Part shown: positions 1 through 11,800 of the stretch, piece after piece | Position numbering within the stretch: position 1 is the first letter of the stretch | How the letters are laid out: each line of letters opens with the position of its first letter | Made by a program: the position numbers and the translations under genes | Notes under the pieces: model-generated | What the model was told of the DNA's origin: nothing | Database searches by the model: none | The model's input: only the letters and a program-made list of their open reading frames with translations | From: Balamuthia mandrillaris | Taxonomy: Eukaryota > Discosea > Longamoebia > Balamuthiidae | Direction of reading: 5' to 3' | Assembly (NCBI GenBank): GCA_031835245.1 | Contig: JAVKOQ010000554.1 | Span: 1 to 28,052, forward strand | DNA length: 28,052 nucleotides

Positions 1-28
1 TTTTTTTTTGGTGTTTCCTTCCTTCCAG

Positions 29-652
29 TCTCTTCAAAATTCTATTCTTACATACAAACCAAACCAAAACAAAAAGGCATGGAAACGAGTTCTCATTACT
101 CGTTCCGTGGCGATCATCCCGGCCATCATCGTGGCCGTGGCCGCCCAAAGCCGCCTCGACACCCTCGACGAATGGCTCAACGTCCTCCAATCCATCCAAC
201 TCCCCTTCGCCCTCCTTCCCGTCCTCGAATTCTCCAACCAACGCAACATCATGGGCGATTTTCGCAACCGCCTCTTCGTTCGCCTGTTGCTCTGGCTGAT
301 CTCCGCAATGGTGGTCGGCGTGAACGTCTACCAGCTCTACGCCACCATCCTGCTGCTTCCCTCCGGGTCTAGCTGGTGGTGGCTTCACGCGATCGTCTAC
401 GCCGTGACGGTGCCTTACTTCCTCTTCATCCTCTATCTGGCGATCGGCATCGAGAACTTTCGGCGGCTGTCGAGATGGGTGCGAGAGAAGCTTTGTTGTT
501 GTTGTTGTAGAAGCAGAGGGGGAAGAAGGAGAAGAGCGTACTCGGCGATACGGGCGAGAGAGGAGGAGGCCGAAGCTTCGGAGGGTTTGGTGTCCGGCGG
601 CAGCCAGAGATATGCTCTCTCCGATCCTGTCTATTCGCTTGTTAACGAGTAA
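29..652 (+). CDS. NRAMP (SLC11) divalent metal transporter, 3' terminal exon (partial)
   Basis: This is the C-terminal part of a proton-coupled Mn2+/Fe2+ transporter of the NRAMP family; the rest lies left of the window. A pyrimidine tract ending in CAG at 26-28 is the likely acceptor; an alternative acceptor ends at 76 and is in the same frame. Family signatures are clear: ITRSVAIIPAIIVAVAA, then LNVLQSIQLPFALLPVLEF (the conserved TM10 region), then EFSNQRNIMGDFRN. Two more hydrophobic segments follow (about 285-360 and 375-450). The cytosolic tail begins with FRRLSRWVREKL, then five consecutive cysteines, then a basic run RSRGGRRRR, and ends in TAA at 650-652. The Cys5 block next to a membrane segment and basic residues would suit palmitoylation (inference). 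Family assignment is firm; the exact metal and membrane are not visible. Confidence 0.9.
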   Translation, partial: SLQNSILTYKPNQNKKAWKRVLITRSVAIIPAIIVAVAAQSRLDTLDEWLNVLQSIQLPFALLPVLEFSNQRNIMGDFRNRLFVRLLLWLISAMVVGVNVYQLYATILLLPSGSSWWWLHAIVYAVTVPYFLFILYLAIGIENFRRLSRWVREKLCCCCCRSRGGRRRRAYSAIRAREEEAEASEGLVSGGSQRYALSDPVYSLVNE

Positions 653-999
653 TATAATAATTTATTATTTTTATTTTATTTTTTCTAAAAGAAGATTCTT
701 TGAAGAAGGAACGCTTCTGGCCTATATCTGTCTGGCTGCAGTTGCTGTGAATCAGGAAGGACGGAAATTGCACTCGGCTGTGTATCATGGAAGGAGATGG
801 GTTAAATGAATCGACCCTCCCAAAAGGACAAAAGAAGCGAGGCACCTCTCGTTAGAGGTTTCTTTCTTGGTGGTCCCTCTCGTTGTTTTCCTTCTTTCTG
901 ATCTTTTTGTTAAACTTTTGCTTTATCTCTTGTGTTTTTATTTATTTATTATTGGGTTTGGGAACTTTTGCGGTTGAAAGTTTCTCTCTTTGTACCGCG
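653..999. other. Intergenic: NRAMP 3' UTR and TMEM184 promoter/5' UTR
   Basis: There is no convincing gene here. An AT-rich stretch directly after the NRAMP stop (about 653-690) is probably its 3' UTR. The second half is T-rich and leads to the ATG at 1000. Open frames in it lack codon character or family motifs. Confidence 0.5.
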
Positions 1000-2339
1000 A
1001 TGGCCGATCAGAACATAAAGGACATTCCTTCCGTCCGCGAAGCTTTTGCGAACGCTTCCGATGGCTTAATCGTTGTTTGGTTTATTGCTGGTATTGGCCT
1101 CTTTGCTTGTCTTATCCATCTTTTATAAATTTCCTTGTTCTAATCGAAAGCACAAAGGCATAAGTTGCGTGATCACTGTGTGTCTATATTTATTCATGCT
1201 TCGGCAACACTTTGCCGCTCCCAAAAGTCGCACACGCACCCTCATTGTGTTGATATATACCGTTCCTTTGGTTCGTTCTCTCTATTCTCTGTGTTCCTTA
1301 TTCCTTCTCCTTTCTCTCTTCGCTTAGTTCTCTTCTAACATTTTTTTCTCTGTAGATCTTTCAACTGTCGGGAGTGGCTGGTCTCTTCTTCTGGAAGGCA
1401 TCCATTCTCTTTACCTTCATTCGTAGCTGGTATTATGTTCTTTCTTTTGCCGACCCTTCTTTTTCTTTCCACTCACAACTCTTCTCGGGTTTCTTGTCTT
1501 CTGTTGGCTTCTTGCCTCTCTCCTCCAAACCAAACAGTGCCGAAGGAATAGTAGTTGCAGCCTTCTTCAACTTGCTTCTGAGTCTATTGGGCGGAGCTAA
1601 CAGAGTTCTCGCCAAGCTAACGCGAATCGACCCAGCTCGTCACTTGGCCTCTCCTCCTCTCGGCTGCTGTTGCTTCTGCTTCTGTCCAATTCTCGAGTTC
1701 AGCCCTGCATTGTTGCGCTTCACTCGCATCGGTTCCTTCCAATTCCTCGTCGTAAAGCCTTTGACGGGCTTCATCGTGTTGTGCCTTGTCGTTTTCTTCA
1801 CCCTTAGGGACTTGAAGATAGATGCTGGCAAGCAAACCCTCTTTGTGCTGATCAACGTGGTGGGAATCATCTCCTTGATGGTAGCCAAGTGGTGCCTCAC
1901 CATCTTGTTCCGAGCCACGAGAACCCTGTTGCAAGAACACCGCTCTAAAATCAAGTTTGCTGTGGTCGTTCTCAGGTTTGTTTTTTTTTTTCCTTGGGTC
2001 TGGACCTAAAACACTTCATTCTAACGTGTAGTTCAAACATATAGTCTTATCCTCTGGGCCACGCAAGCTTTTCTACTGACTCTCGCAGACCGGTTCACAG
2101 ACGCGCTTTACGTGGCCGATTTGTTTCCAGAGACAGCGCCTTTGCCTGCTCTTTGGGAGAACTTCTTGTTGGCGGTGGAGGTGCCGTTTGTGTTGATGGC
2201 ATTCTTCTGGGCGTTCCCGGTGAAGGATTCTTGGGATGGACATCGTGTGAGCAAACAAGAAGAAGGGGAGTTGAGCTTTGAGTATGATTCTATGGAAGGA
2301 GGACGCATGAAGGAACGAGAGGACACACCCCTCCTATAA
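1000..2339 (+). CDS. TMEM184 / organic solute transporter alpha (OST-alpha) family membrane protein
   Basis: This is a multi-pass membrane protein of the TMEM184/OST-alpha family; members sit in plasma or vacuolar membranes and the substrate is not deducible. Exons are 1000-1090, 1158-1270, 1356-1429, 1538-1975 and 2045-2339, giving 336 residues. Joining them rebuilds the family order: first TM segment ending VWFIAG, a TRTLIVLIYTVPL strand matching the family's R-I-x-x-x-VPIY segment, FIRSC-AEGIVV matching the family's RDCYEA region, a Cys-rich loop GCCCFCFCP, then LRFTRIGSFQFLVVKPLTGF (family pattern K/R-x-G-x-Q-F-V-V-x-K/R-P-L-T). The end has ILWATQAFLLTLADR and a last TM followed by AFFWAFPVKD. 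All intron phases agree. Introns are 67-108 nt; three have a CTAAT/CTAAC-like branch site. The tRNA gene lies 136 bp downstream on the same strand. Confidence 0.88.
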
Positions 2340-2475
2340 AAGCATTGTTATGAAAATACAAAGCCTCCCAGCAAAAAAACCCCTGACGAGACACAACCTC
2401 CGGAAACACGAGAGCCGCAAGTTTGCTTCACGTATTAGCTCCACTACTTAATGAAGATAGGAAATTTGACGGCGA
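2340..2475. other. Intergenic between TMEM184 gene and tRNA-Ser
   Basis: Probably the TMEM184 3' UTR and the 5' flank of the tRNA. No reading frame with family signal and no clear external pol III element were seen. Confidence 0.4.
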
Positions 2476-2557
2476 GACACAGTGACCGAGTGGTTAAGGT
2501 GTTTGACTCGAAATCAAATGGGCTCTGCCCGCGCAGGTTCGAATCCTGCCTGTGTCG
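2476..2557 (+). tRNA. tRNA-Ser(CGA)
   Basis: A complete class II tRNA of 82 nt with no intron. The 7-bp acceptor stem pairs GACACAG (2476-2482) with CTGTGTC (2550-2556), and 2557 is the discriminator G. The D arm contains the A box TGACCGAGTGG. The anticodon loop is CTCGAAA with anticodon CGA at 2509-2511, reading serine codon UCG. The long variable arm typical of tRNA-Ser follows (around ATGGGCTCTGCCCGC). The T arm contains the B box GGTTCGAATCC. A run of T at about 2562-2567 is the pol III terminator. No CCA is encoded, as expected for a eukaryotic nuclear tRNA. Confidence 0.96.
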
Positions 2558-2809
2558 ATATCTTTTTTATTCTATTTTTTTTGAAATTCAAAAGGAAGCC
2601 ACAACCATGTGTTCCCTTCCACCTAAAAGAAAGAAAAACAGAAACCCCTTCCTTCCTCGGCGCCTGTCTTTATTCTATTTTTAAAAATGAGGGTGACTAC
2701 ATTCGCGTGCCAGGTACAGATAGAGTGGACTGGAACAAATTCTGTTCTGGCATTACGCTATCTCTTCGCGATGCTCCGTGTGCCAATCCTTTTTGAATGT
2801 ATGAGAGAA
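2558..2809. other. Intergenic: tRNA terminator and channel-gene 3' UTR
   Basis: The T-run at 2562-2567 ends the tRNA transcript. TTTATT at 2669-2674 is AATAAA on the minus strand, about 135 bp past the channel gene's stop, and is a plausible poly(A) signal for that gene. The frames that run through the tRNA are not genes. An additional terminal exon of the channel gene cannot be excluded here. Confidence 0.45.
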
Positions 2810-5800
2810 TTAGCCTCCACAAAGAAAAACACTCAGAGAAAGAAACAGCAAGATGAACAAACCAGCTCCCGGAAAGCCGGCTGTAAAATCATCCTCATTG
2901 CGTTGCATGGCAGTGAGCAGTCCTTTCAAAATTCCCTTCATGGCTTTCATCTTTTGGTTCATCTTCTCCATCTTTTGGTTGAGCTTCTTCTTGAAATCAC
3001 CCTTCTCCTTTTTGTGCAGCTCTTCGATCGCCTGAGAGCGTTCTATTGGGAAGAAAGAGAGGATATCCTCTTCTTTCCCGGAGGAGAGCTTCTTGTAGAT
3101 TTCTCTTTGGATGTGAGTGAAGCGAACGTGCGTTCCATGGGCCTTGTAGGAAAGCAGGCCTGCATCAATGAAATCGCTATCATTCACTAATTATAAATAC
3201 AATATGATTTAGTGAATAAAACGTTAATAAAAAATGAAAAAAGAGGATAGGATACCATCATAAAAGTTGCCAGTGTTTTTGGTGATTTTGTGTTGCTTTC
3301 GCCATCTCCACACTTTTTGTTTCTCCTTCTTCAACCGTTTTCTTTCTGTCTTTATGGCGTGATACTTTTGCTTGAGGAAAGCGAAAAAGTAAACGTAATG
3401 CCAAAAGTTATGCTCTGTTTGTGTGTGCTTGTGGAACACTTGCGGAATAAACAAAAAAGTATTAAAATAAGTTTGTGTGGGAGGGAGAGAGGAGAGAGGA
3501 GAGAGAGGCGTACTTTCACGGCCACCGTATTTCTGAAACACTTCTCTGGTTAAAGAACATATAAAGCAAGAGTTGGCAGTACTATTTTTGAAGTCAGCGG
3601 CATTATCTCTAAGTTCTAAGTTTTGTACGTGCCACTCATTAGTACTATTTGCGAACAAGTAACAAAGAAAGGGACATACGTCCAAACGTGTCCACAATGA
3701 TGGCAAGAACAATGTTCAACAAAATGAGACCAACCACGACCCAGAAGCCAATGTAATATATCACGACGCCAGCCTTAATCCAAAATGTATCATCGTCCTT
3801 GTATGTTGACAATTTCTCAAGCAATGTTCCCTCGAACGGAATACTGATTGGTTAAAACAAGTTAGCTTAACTGAGAGAGAGAGAGAGAGAGAGAGAGAAG
3901 AGAAGAGAACATAAAAGCTTTTACCCCAATTGTAAGTTGGTAACCAAACACTCTAACACAGTATCGCAGTACTCGTTATTATCTTCTTCATAGAAGCGTT
4001 GGAACAGCAAGTACGCCACTATGGCAAACACGTACATCACCGGCACTAGTAAAGCCGCCTGCGTTTTGTAACCGGAGTTAGCAAGGAGGACGAATGAAGG
4101 AATGAAGAGGAGAGAAAGAATCATCAAACCGTGAGAGTTATACGCCAAACACTGAGCCGCAGAGTACGAAGGATGTTTCTGGTCTCAGTGCTCCAAGCCA
4201 AAATAGAGAACAGATGGAAGCAGAAAAAGAACGGCCAAAACGCGGTGCCCAACACCGATGTCACAAAATAGGCCAAATGGAACTCCAAAAATGGATGTGT
4301 CCCGATGTACCAAAGCGACCAAGCATAATACCGCACATAAACAAGAGCATCAGAGGACCAAGGCCACGACGTACCAAATATACTAGTCCGTCGTAGCCGC
4401 GCCAATACCATTTTCTAAAGAACCCGTATTAATAAATGTTAAGAATAAGAAGAACGGTTATTTTACCTTTCTTTCATCTCCTGATTTAAGCAAGTTTTTG
4501 AGACCATTGGGCTTTGAAGATCCCAACCGCCGTTCTAACATCATCAAGCCATGATGGTTCGATGCATGACTGAGATATTGCGACCATCTGCGTTATGATA
4601 GAATAAGTACAAATGTTGTTTTGCAAAAAATAAAAACAAAATAAAATAAATAAATATAAAAATATTTTAACTAAGAACGAGTAAAGCACCTTTTAGAGTT
4701 GATGACCGCCGCTCTGCTCGTCAGAAAAGTAAAAAGTACAATGCCAGACAAAGACGTATGAATGATACCAAGAGCCAGCACCAACCACCGCGCCCAGTCG
4801 TATTGGAAGCCCTTCTCTCTTTCTCCACTGAAAGTGGCCAAGATGATAATGTTAATGATGAGGGCCAGCAAGTAAGTAGGATAGGCCACCAGATGTTCCC
4901 GCCTGGTAGCAAAGTGTCGAAGGAAGCCTCGGGGAGCTCGATATAATGGGTTTTGAGTCGAATCTTCATGCTCTAGGTCTATGAGAACGCCTTCAGACCA
5001 TTTCAAGAAGCTGATGATGCGTTCGGTGGCACGTTCCCACACTTGATCGTTGTTATGTTCTGTTTCAAAAGAAAAAAAAAATAGCAAGTGAACAAATAAC
5101 TCTAAATAAAACGACAAGGAGAAAAGGAGCGTAATTACTGTAAATGAATTCGTTTTTGAGTTGAGAGAATGAGTCTTTTTGTTTCTTTGGGTTTGTATTG
5201 TGGCGCCGACATACTGAAGTCAACGGGAAGTAAACGCTCTGTAGTCTTCCCGTTGTGCTGTTGGCTTTCTCTGTGATTATCTCAATGTGTCCTGTTGATG
5301 ACGTGATCAGAATACCACTACCCCCAAAAAAAAGATGGTAAGAGAGAACCAACCAATATCAATAATGTTACTTTCAATATTTTCGTTATGCAAGATGGTG
5401 CCGTCCATGTCGGGTAGTTTAGAATACGGCTGAAGTGTGGCGGCTTTGCCAAACAGAACACGCGAAATGTGACGATACTTCTCTGAAGGTTGTGCCTCCG
5501 CAAAGATCTTAATCAATGTATAGAAGAGAATGGGCATGCGTGCCTCACTGCTGAACACATCCACTTTATCTAAAAGGCATTTGATATCAGTTATTTAGTT
5601 TGTGGTTTTGATAATGCTGAAGACACGTACCCTCAATTCCAGATTCGAACATGCTATTGCGTCGTTGATGTTTCTCAAACTTAGAAAGAAACTCGGTGAA
5701 GACGTAGATGCGACCATCTTCTTCGGGCTCTTCTGCCTCATCTTCTGTTTGATCGTACATGAAGCTTCCCATTGGTTGCAGTTCGGTGGAGTCTTCGTTG

Positions 5801-8800
5801 CTGAAAGTCACACTTCTGTGTTTCACTACTTCAATGTAGCTCTCACTGGTTTAAAACAAAAATATACACAAAAAATCAAAGAAGAAAGATGTAACGTGAG
5901 ACATGAGGAAAAATAATTAACCAATGATTAAGAAAGTAACCTCCGTTTCCGTTCGGGATTTCTATTCTCGAGTTCTTTCTGTTGTCTCTGCAACTGCTCC
6001 ATCTTGCGTTCGTTCATCTTGTTGCTGTCTGTTGCTAAACTCTTCTCCCACTCTAATTTGGAAGCCAGAAGCTGCGTTGTATCGGTATTTGGATTTCCTT
6101 CCACCAAACTTAACAACAGCTCTAACATTGATATCTATTGTTGCAAATGGAGAAAGAGGAAGGAACGAATCTAAGTGGACAAGAAAGGACGAAAGAAAAG
6201 ACAGGACAAACAAATAAAAACGAAAGATACGTACGGTGAGATCATGAATTTGTTGGGAGTCAAAGTTTGTGGAAGAATAACTCTTATCGACATAGGCTTG
6301 CTGAAGCAACTCGTTAATAACGACATGAATGCCATTATAAACCACACAGTCTCGGTTCAACGTGCAACCTTCCACAAAACGTTGCAAAGTCTCAAAGATT
6401 TGAATAGCAAGAGAAATGTTCCGTTTGACCAGAAGATGGCGCAGCTTTTTGAGGTACTTGACAGAAAGTTGCACCAAGTTGAAGCCTTCGTCTTCTTCAT
6501 CGCCGCTTTGTCTCGGTTGGGTGTGCATAAATCGCTTTAACCGGCAGAAACAGAATGGTTAACGTCAGAGAGGGAGAGAGAGAGAGAGAGAATTACTTGA
6601 ATTTGATGCTGCTCCTTTTCTTGTTGCTTTTGTTCCAAGTCTTCGTAAAATAAAATATCTTCATAGAGCTGCGGAGCCTCTTGTTCCAACATGATCCGTT
6701 CCTTCTCCTCAGAGCCGGCATCATCCTCCAAGCTTTCATCCTTGGAGTTGAGATGTTGGAGGAGAGAGAAGATGATTTCCATAAGAGTCGGGTCATAAGC
6801 TTCTGGCATATCATGAGTGATTTGGAAGGAGCGACGCATTCGTTCCAGCTCAGAATAGGATTGGTCGATTAAATTCTTTATGTCTCGGATGAAAGTGGAA
6901 CTAGGACCCGTGTAAACGCTCATCATGAATTGACGAAGAGATAACGCCTAATTAAAAACAGTTTTGTCAGTCTCTTCGAGAGAGAGAGAGAGAGAGAGAG
7001 AGCAGAAACAAACTCGTTGAGAGTCTTGGCCACGTTGATAGGCTTCTATGACTTTCTGATGCAAAGGCTTACGAGACCGGTTGTTGTTGAGCAGGGAAAT
7101 AAGAAACTTGGCGCCTTCGTAGATGATTGCCGGGGAATTGGAGCCGAACAAAGGAAAGGTCGCCAAAATGGCATCCTTTATGAACGGTCTACAACGAGAA
7201 ACGTTAAAATTGTGTTTTTTTTTAAAATTGTTTTTGGGAGAGAGAAGAGGAGATAAAAAAAACATACCTATCATCGCTATCCCATTTGAGATTATACTTT
7301 CGAAGAATCTTCAAGCAAGAAACGTGAAGCGACTTTTCAGAAGCAACATGGGAAGTCGTTCTCCACTCCACACGAGAGTGGTCGTGTGACGTCCTCCCTT
7401 TGACGCTGGTAGCACTAAACTGAGCGTGGGTAGATTGAGCGACCGGTACAGCGTTTCCCAACTGGTGTATCAAGGTTTGAACGATGATAGGGTCTTTCAT
7501 ATTCGGAATGGAAGCCACCTCTTTGAAGGTATCCACTGTAGCTAAGCTCAGCTTGATTTCCTTCCTCAGTAACTTGCGTTTGAACTCAGCGACGTTTCTA
7601 GGACGGCCTCGTAACATGTTGGCCAACGCGACCAGTGGAGATTCGTCCAAGTCGTCACCATTTCTCTTCTGCGTGTTTTTATGACCGCCGGATCGATCGG
7701 TGCAGCTAAAGCAGCAACAAAGCCCGGAGAAGAAGCGGAAGCAGCTGAAGCAATTTCTATTGGCGCAGCCGCAACGGCCACAACAATCATCGCTGCAACA
7801 ACCTTGTTTGTCCAGTAAGTCCTCTTTTGAAGGTGTGGCAGTTGGCGCTAAGCCTGCGTTACTCTGCGTGTTTTCGCTTGCACTTTCGCTTTCACTCTCT
7901 CCACTTTCTTCAGACGCAGAAGAGGCAGCGGAGTTGCTTGCGTTCAGGCTATGATAATCCAAAAGCATAATAGAGAGAAGGGAGTATGGATGGACAAGAG
8001 AGTATAAGTGAGGGGCTAGACAAAAAAAAGAAGGGGAAGGCGGAAATTACTCGAGTGATTCACTGGAATCCTCCCCTTCGCTCTCATCTTCGCTGTCAGA
8101 GTCTGACAGCATACCACCGGTAGTGACCTCGTCTTCCGTCATGTCTTCATCTCTTTTGAACCTAGATGATGAAGTGGGAAGTTCTGTAGAGCTGCCATCA
8201 AACAGATATCCCTCTTCCCATTCGCTTACTATCTCTTTCTGCTGCAATGTATCAATGATGCGGCGAAGCACTTCCATTGGGGCCTCTTGCCTTCGCATAT
8301 CGGGATCATCATACACCGTTCTAGCCAACAATCCCTGATCGTTGTTGCGCTTAGCGTCAAGAGCAACAGAGCAACAGAGAGAGGAGAGAAAGAGAGAACC
8401 TTTTTATCTGTCTTGCGCATAATCTGGTAGAGTTGGCTACAACCTTGCCAAAGCTGTCGAGCAGTTTGGCGTGCTCTCTCGTAATCACTGTGTTGTTTTT
8501 TGAGTGAATAGAACTATTTATGAATGAAGACCAAGCTCAATACGAGAAACGTACTCTAGAATCTCACTATTGCTGTCGCTATAAGCAGCGTTGTTAACTA
8601 CTGCCACGTCTCCAGCAGCACTTACCTGTTGTGCACAACAAGAAGTCATCCCATTAACAATGCAAGTGAGATTAAAAGAGAGAGAGAGAGAAAGAGCAAA
8701 CCTCTTTTTTATAGATGAGAGGGCTAAACGGGCCTTGATAAAGATTCGTAAGAAACGGGAGAAGCACGCGGAAGATATACCGGAAGCTTTGAGCCAACAA

Positions 8801-11800
8801 TTCCTTTTGATCATTTTCATAATCTGAGTCATACGTATACTGAACCGAAACTAAATTATTGGCGTTTCAAGAAAGTCAGCTTTTCATGCAATAACAGAGA
8901 AACAATCAACAAGACAAAATGACGTGAAAGAAACCTCCAGAATGTTCGGAACCAGGACTTTGCGCCAATCTCAAGTTGCGCTTTGGTGGTTCCACTGCCA
9001 ATTTTGTTGTATCTTCCTTTTCCTTGCCTTTGTCTGTGTCGTCTGCTTGCATGGAAGTAGCTGGAGTAAGGGAAGGGGAAACTGCTGTGTTTATCAGAAT
9101 GCGCACTTTCTTGCGACCTGATTCAACTTTCGCATCGTTTTCTTTATCGCTTTCTTTTGTAACCTTCTCCTTCTCTCCACCTGCTATTTCTAGATTTCTC
9201 TTCTTCAAGTCTTGCAAAGTGTCCCTCTTCCAAGTTTCCAAGATGTCAAGTCGGTGTAAGAGAGTCCTAGCAAAGTCTTTCTTCTTGGCAAACTCCTCCC
9301 ATTTTGAATTAAACTGAAAGATCTCCACCACTACTTGCTTGAGTAAGTCCATCAACAAGGGCCACCAACGAGCAGCATTTTCTTCCAGCAGCTCATAAGT
9401 ATCCACTTCAGTATTGAGGTATACTTCGTTCAGAAACAAGAGATAGGCGGCCTGGTCAAGGAATAAAGTTTTCTTTAAATAAGCAAAAGGAAAAAACAGG
9501 GATGATGACAAAGAAAAAGGAAAAGGAAACACTCAAGTTAAAGCTACAGGTACCTTCGTGGTATCGGTAAGACGAGGTAATGTAAGTATATGGAGACACT
9601 CCCCAAAGCCCAACAGCTTTTGACAAGCGCTCTCCGCCATGTAGTTCTTCTGGTCAGCACACATACCCAAAAGACGAACCAATTGGGTGTTGTGATTGAT
9701 GTCTCGAGCAAAGTGTTTGGCATCACGAAGCTTGGCTAAGAGGACGGAGGCCTTCGCTTCAAAGACTTTAAGAACCAAGTTCTGGTTTTGAGTGAGAGGA
9801 ATCTTATCTTTTTCTGGATACATGATTGACTGGTGGCCAAAAGAAGAGTTAGCTTAATTATGGAGAAGAAAAAGAAGCGCAAGAAGAACGAATGAGTTTA
9901 CCTCCAGAATGCTTACTGTAGCAGTAACTAGTTCAGAATTATACTCTGAGTTATCCTCATCACCCTCATCATCGCTCTCGCTATCGCTGAATGAGTTCAA
10001 GGCAGTCTGTTTTTCTTTCTCTTGCTTTCCCTTCTTGATTTTGCTTGCTGTTTTGTAACAAATAGTATGTTTTGTTTTTTGTTAGTTCAACTCATGCTAA
10101 CAAGGCCTACGATTGGAAGAATAGAAAAGAATAAAAACAAGAAAAAGAAAATGAATGAAAAAAGAAAGCCAGTACCAATAGAAGGAGTTTTAGGAATACG
10201 TAAAAACTTGACCAATCGCTGCACAACTGAGACAGTCACCCGAGAAGCCAAGTAGCGATTGTTAGCAAAGACTGCTTTAATGGTGGCGGTCACATCCTGA
10301 ACCACTTCAGGGTAACGGAGTAAAGCTATCAATACATCCAAGCGATGGAAGAGTAGCTCTTGGTGGGAGGTATTCCCATCAACAAACTTTGTGCAGTTTT
10401 TTAAAAAAAGAAATCAAGAAGGTGAGAGCTGGGACTAAGGTAAGCAGTTGTTCTTAACGTACCCCTCTTAACACTTTGCAACAAGCAGCAATGACTTGCG
10501 TTGTTTCCTCGCCATCTCTATCCCACGGACGTTGCAGTATGTTGAGAATGTCTTCGTGGATATAAAGATTGGAAAAAATTCTTTGGTTCATCGTTACTTG
10601 AAGTGGCGATTCTGAAGCATAGAAAAATAAGTCAAACGAGCTGAACAGTTAGAACATAAGATATAAACAAACCAGCTTTGTTGGGATTCAAGAACTTGCC
10701 AAGACTTCGGATAGACTTGACAAACCCGCTCTTCTTTTTATCAATGACCGGTGATTTTGGCGAGTTTACACCAAGAAAGCTGCCTGTTTGTTGTTCTTGC
10801 AACTTTTCCAGCGCCTCTCTGATCTTTTGGTATGATGCACAAGCCTCTTCGTCCACCAGAACTTCTAGCGAGTTTATAGCATCAAATACTTCGTCATCGT
10901 GACTGTAATTTGAACAAACGTCAAAAAAGAATCAGAGATCAGTTTAGTTTGCTAGTGAGACAAATTGGATGGGAGAGAGGAGGAGAGTGAGAGATGTACT
11001 TTTTGTTTCGTTTCATGAGTTGAATAGCAATATTCATGAGCGGCGTGTTGTTTTCCTTAATGAGTTCCATCAATACTCCATCCAAGTCCATGTCTTGTTT
11101 GCGGTCATTGAAGAGGCCTCTCTCCCAACCAATCTGCTTCTTGATGGAAGAGATTGTGTTGCGTTTGCTCCGTTGCTCCACAACATCGTAGTTGTCGAAA
11201 GAGGAAGGAGCGCCAATGTTGCTTGCTTTGCTCAGCTTGTAGAATGGACCAGCCCTTTTTCCTGTGTTTCCATCTCCTTTGAGCACCAGCTTGACTCTTC
11301 TCTCGCAATCTTCTCTCTTCATTTCAGCCCGTTCGAATAGCTTTTGTTGCAATGTCAATTTCCAGGCCCTAATTTTATGTGGTTGAAAGCTTTGAGCTTT
11401 CTTCACAGTCTTGAAGGCATTGTATTTTTCGCTGTTCTGCAAGATTTCAGCGTTCTGCAAAGAGGGCGCGAGAGAGCGAGAGAGAGAGAAGGTGAGAACT
11501 ATAACTGAAGAGAGCAGGGAAAAAATCGTGTATTTTTTGTTGTAGAGAAACTTACCACTGCTTTGATGATGTTGTTAAGTTCTGTATTGCGAGCGAGGTC
11601 GAACATGAGATGAAGAATAGCAAGCACTTCTTTTTTAGTTTCCTGCAACAACCAGTTGTAATTGCTCTTTTCAAAGTGAATGTCATAAAAGTTTGTATCG
11701 CCCTCATTGGTATTCTTATTGTTATTGGTCGCTCCTGTTTTCCCTTTTCCTCCTTTTAGTTTGTCTTTGGTCCGAGGGCTTGTTAGCACGCGGCTGCCTT

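Noticed and set aside
2451-2796. Plus-strand open frames across the tRNA
   Set aside because: They read through the tRNA-Ser gene and T-rich flank and have no protein family signal.
3439-3724. Continuous minus-strand frame through the zinc-finger region, suggesting no introns
   Set aside because: Two introns happen to be open in frame. Splicing gives FGQLRDNAADF and then the conserved C2H2 spacing, which the unspliced frame does not.
4059-4200. Apparent frameshift in the channel between two overlapping open frames
   Set aside because: A 92-nt intron (4059-4150) with a CTAAC branch site and CAG acceptor joins LRLS to AALLVP in phase and restores the normal spacing of the pore helices.
7268-7948. 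Possibility that the Cys-rich stretch is intronic
   Set aside because: No suitable donor and acceptor flank it in matching phase, and the single exon keeps frame with both neighbours. RNA proof is still lacking.
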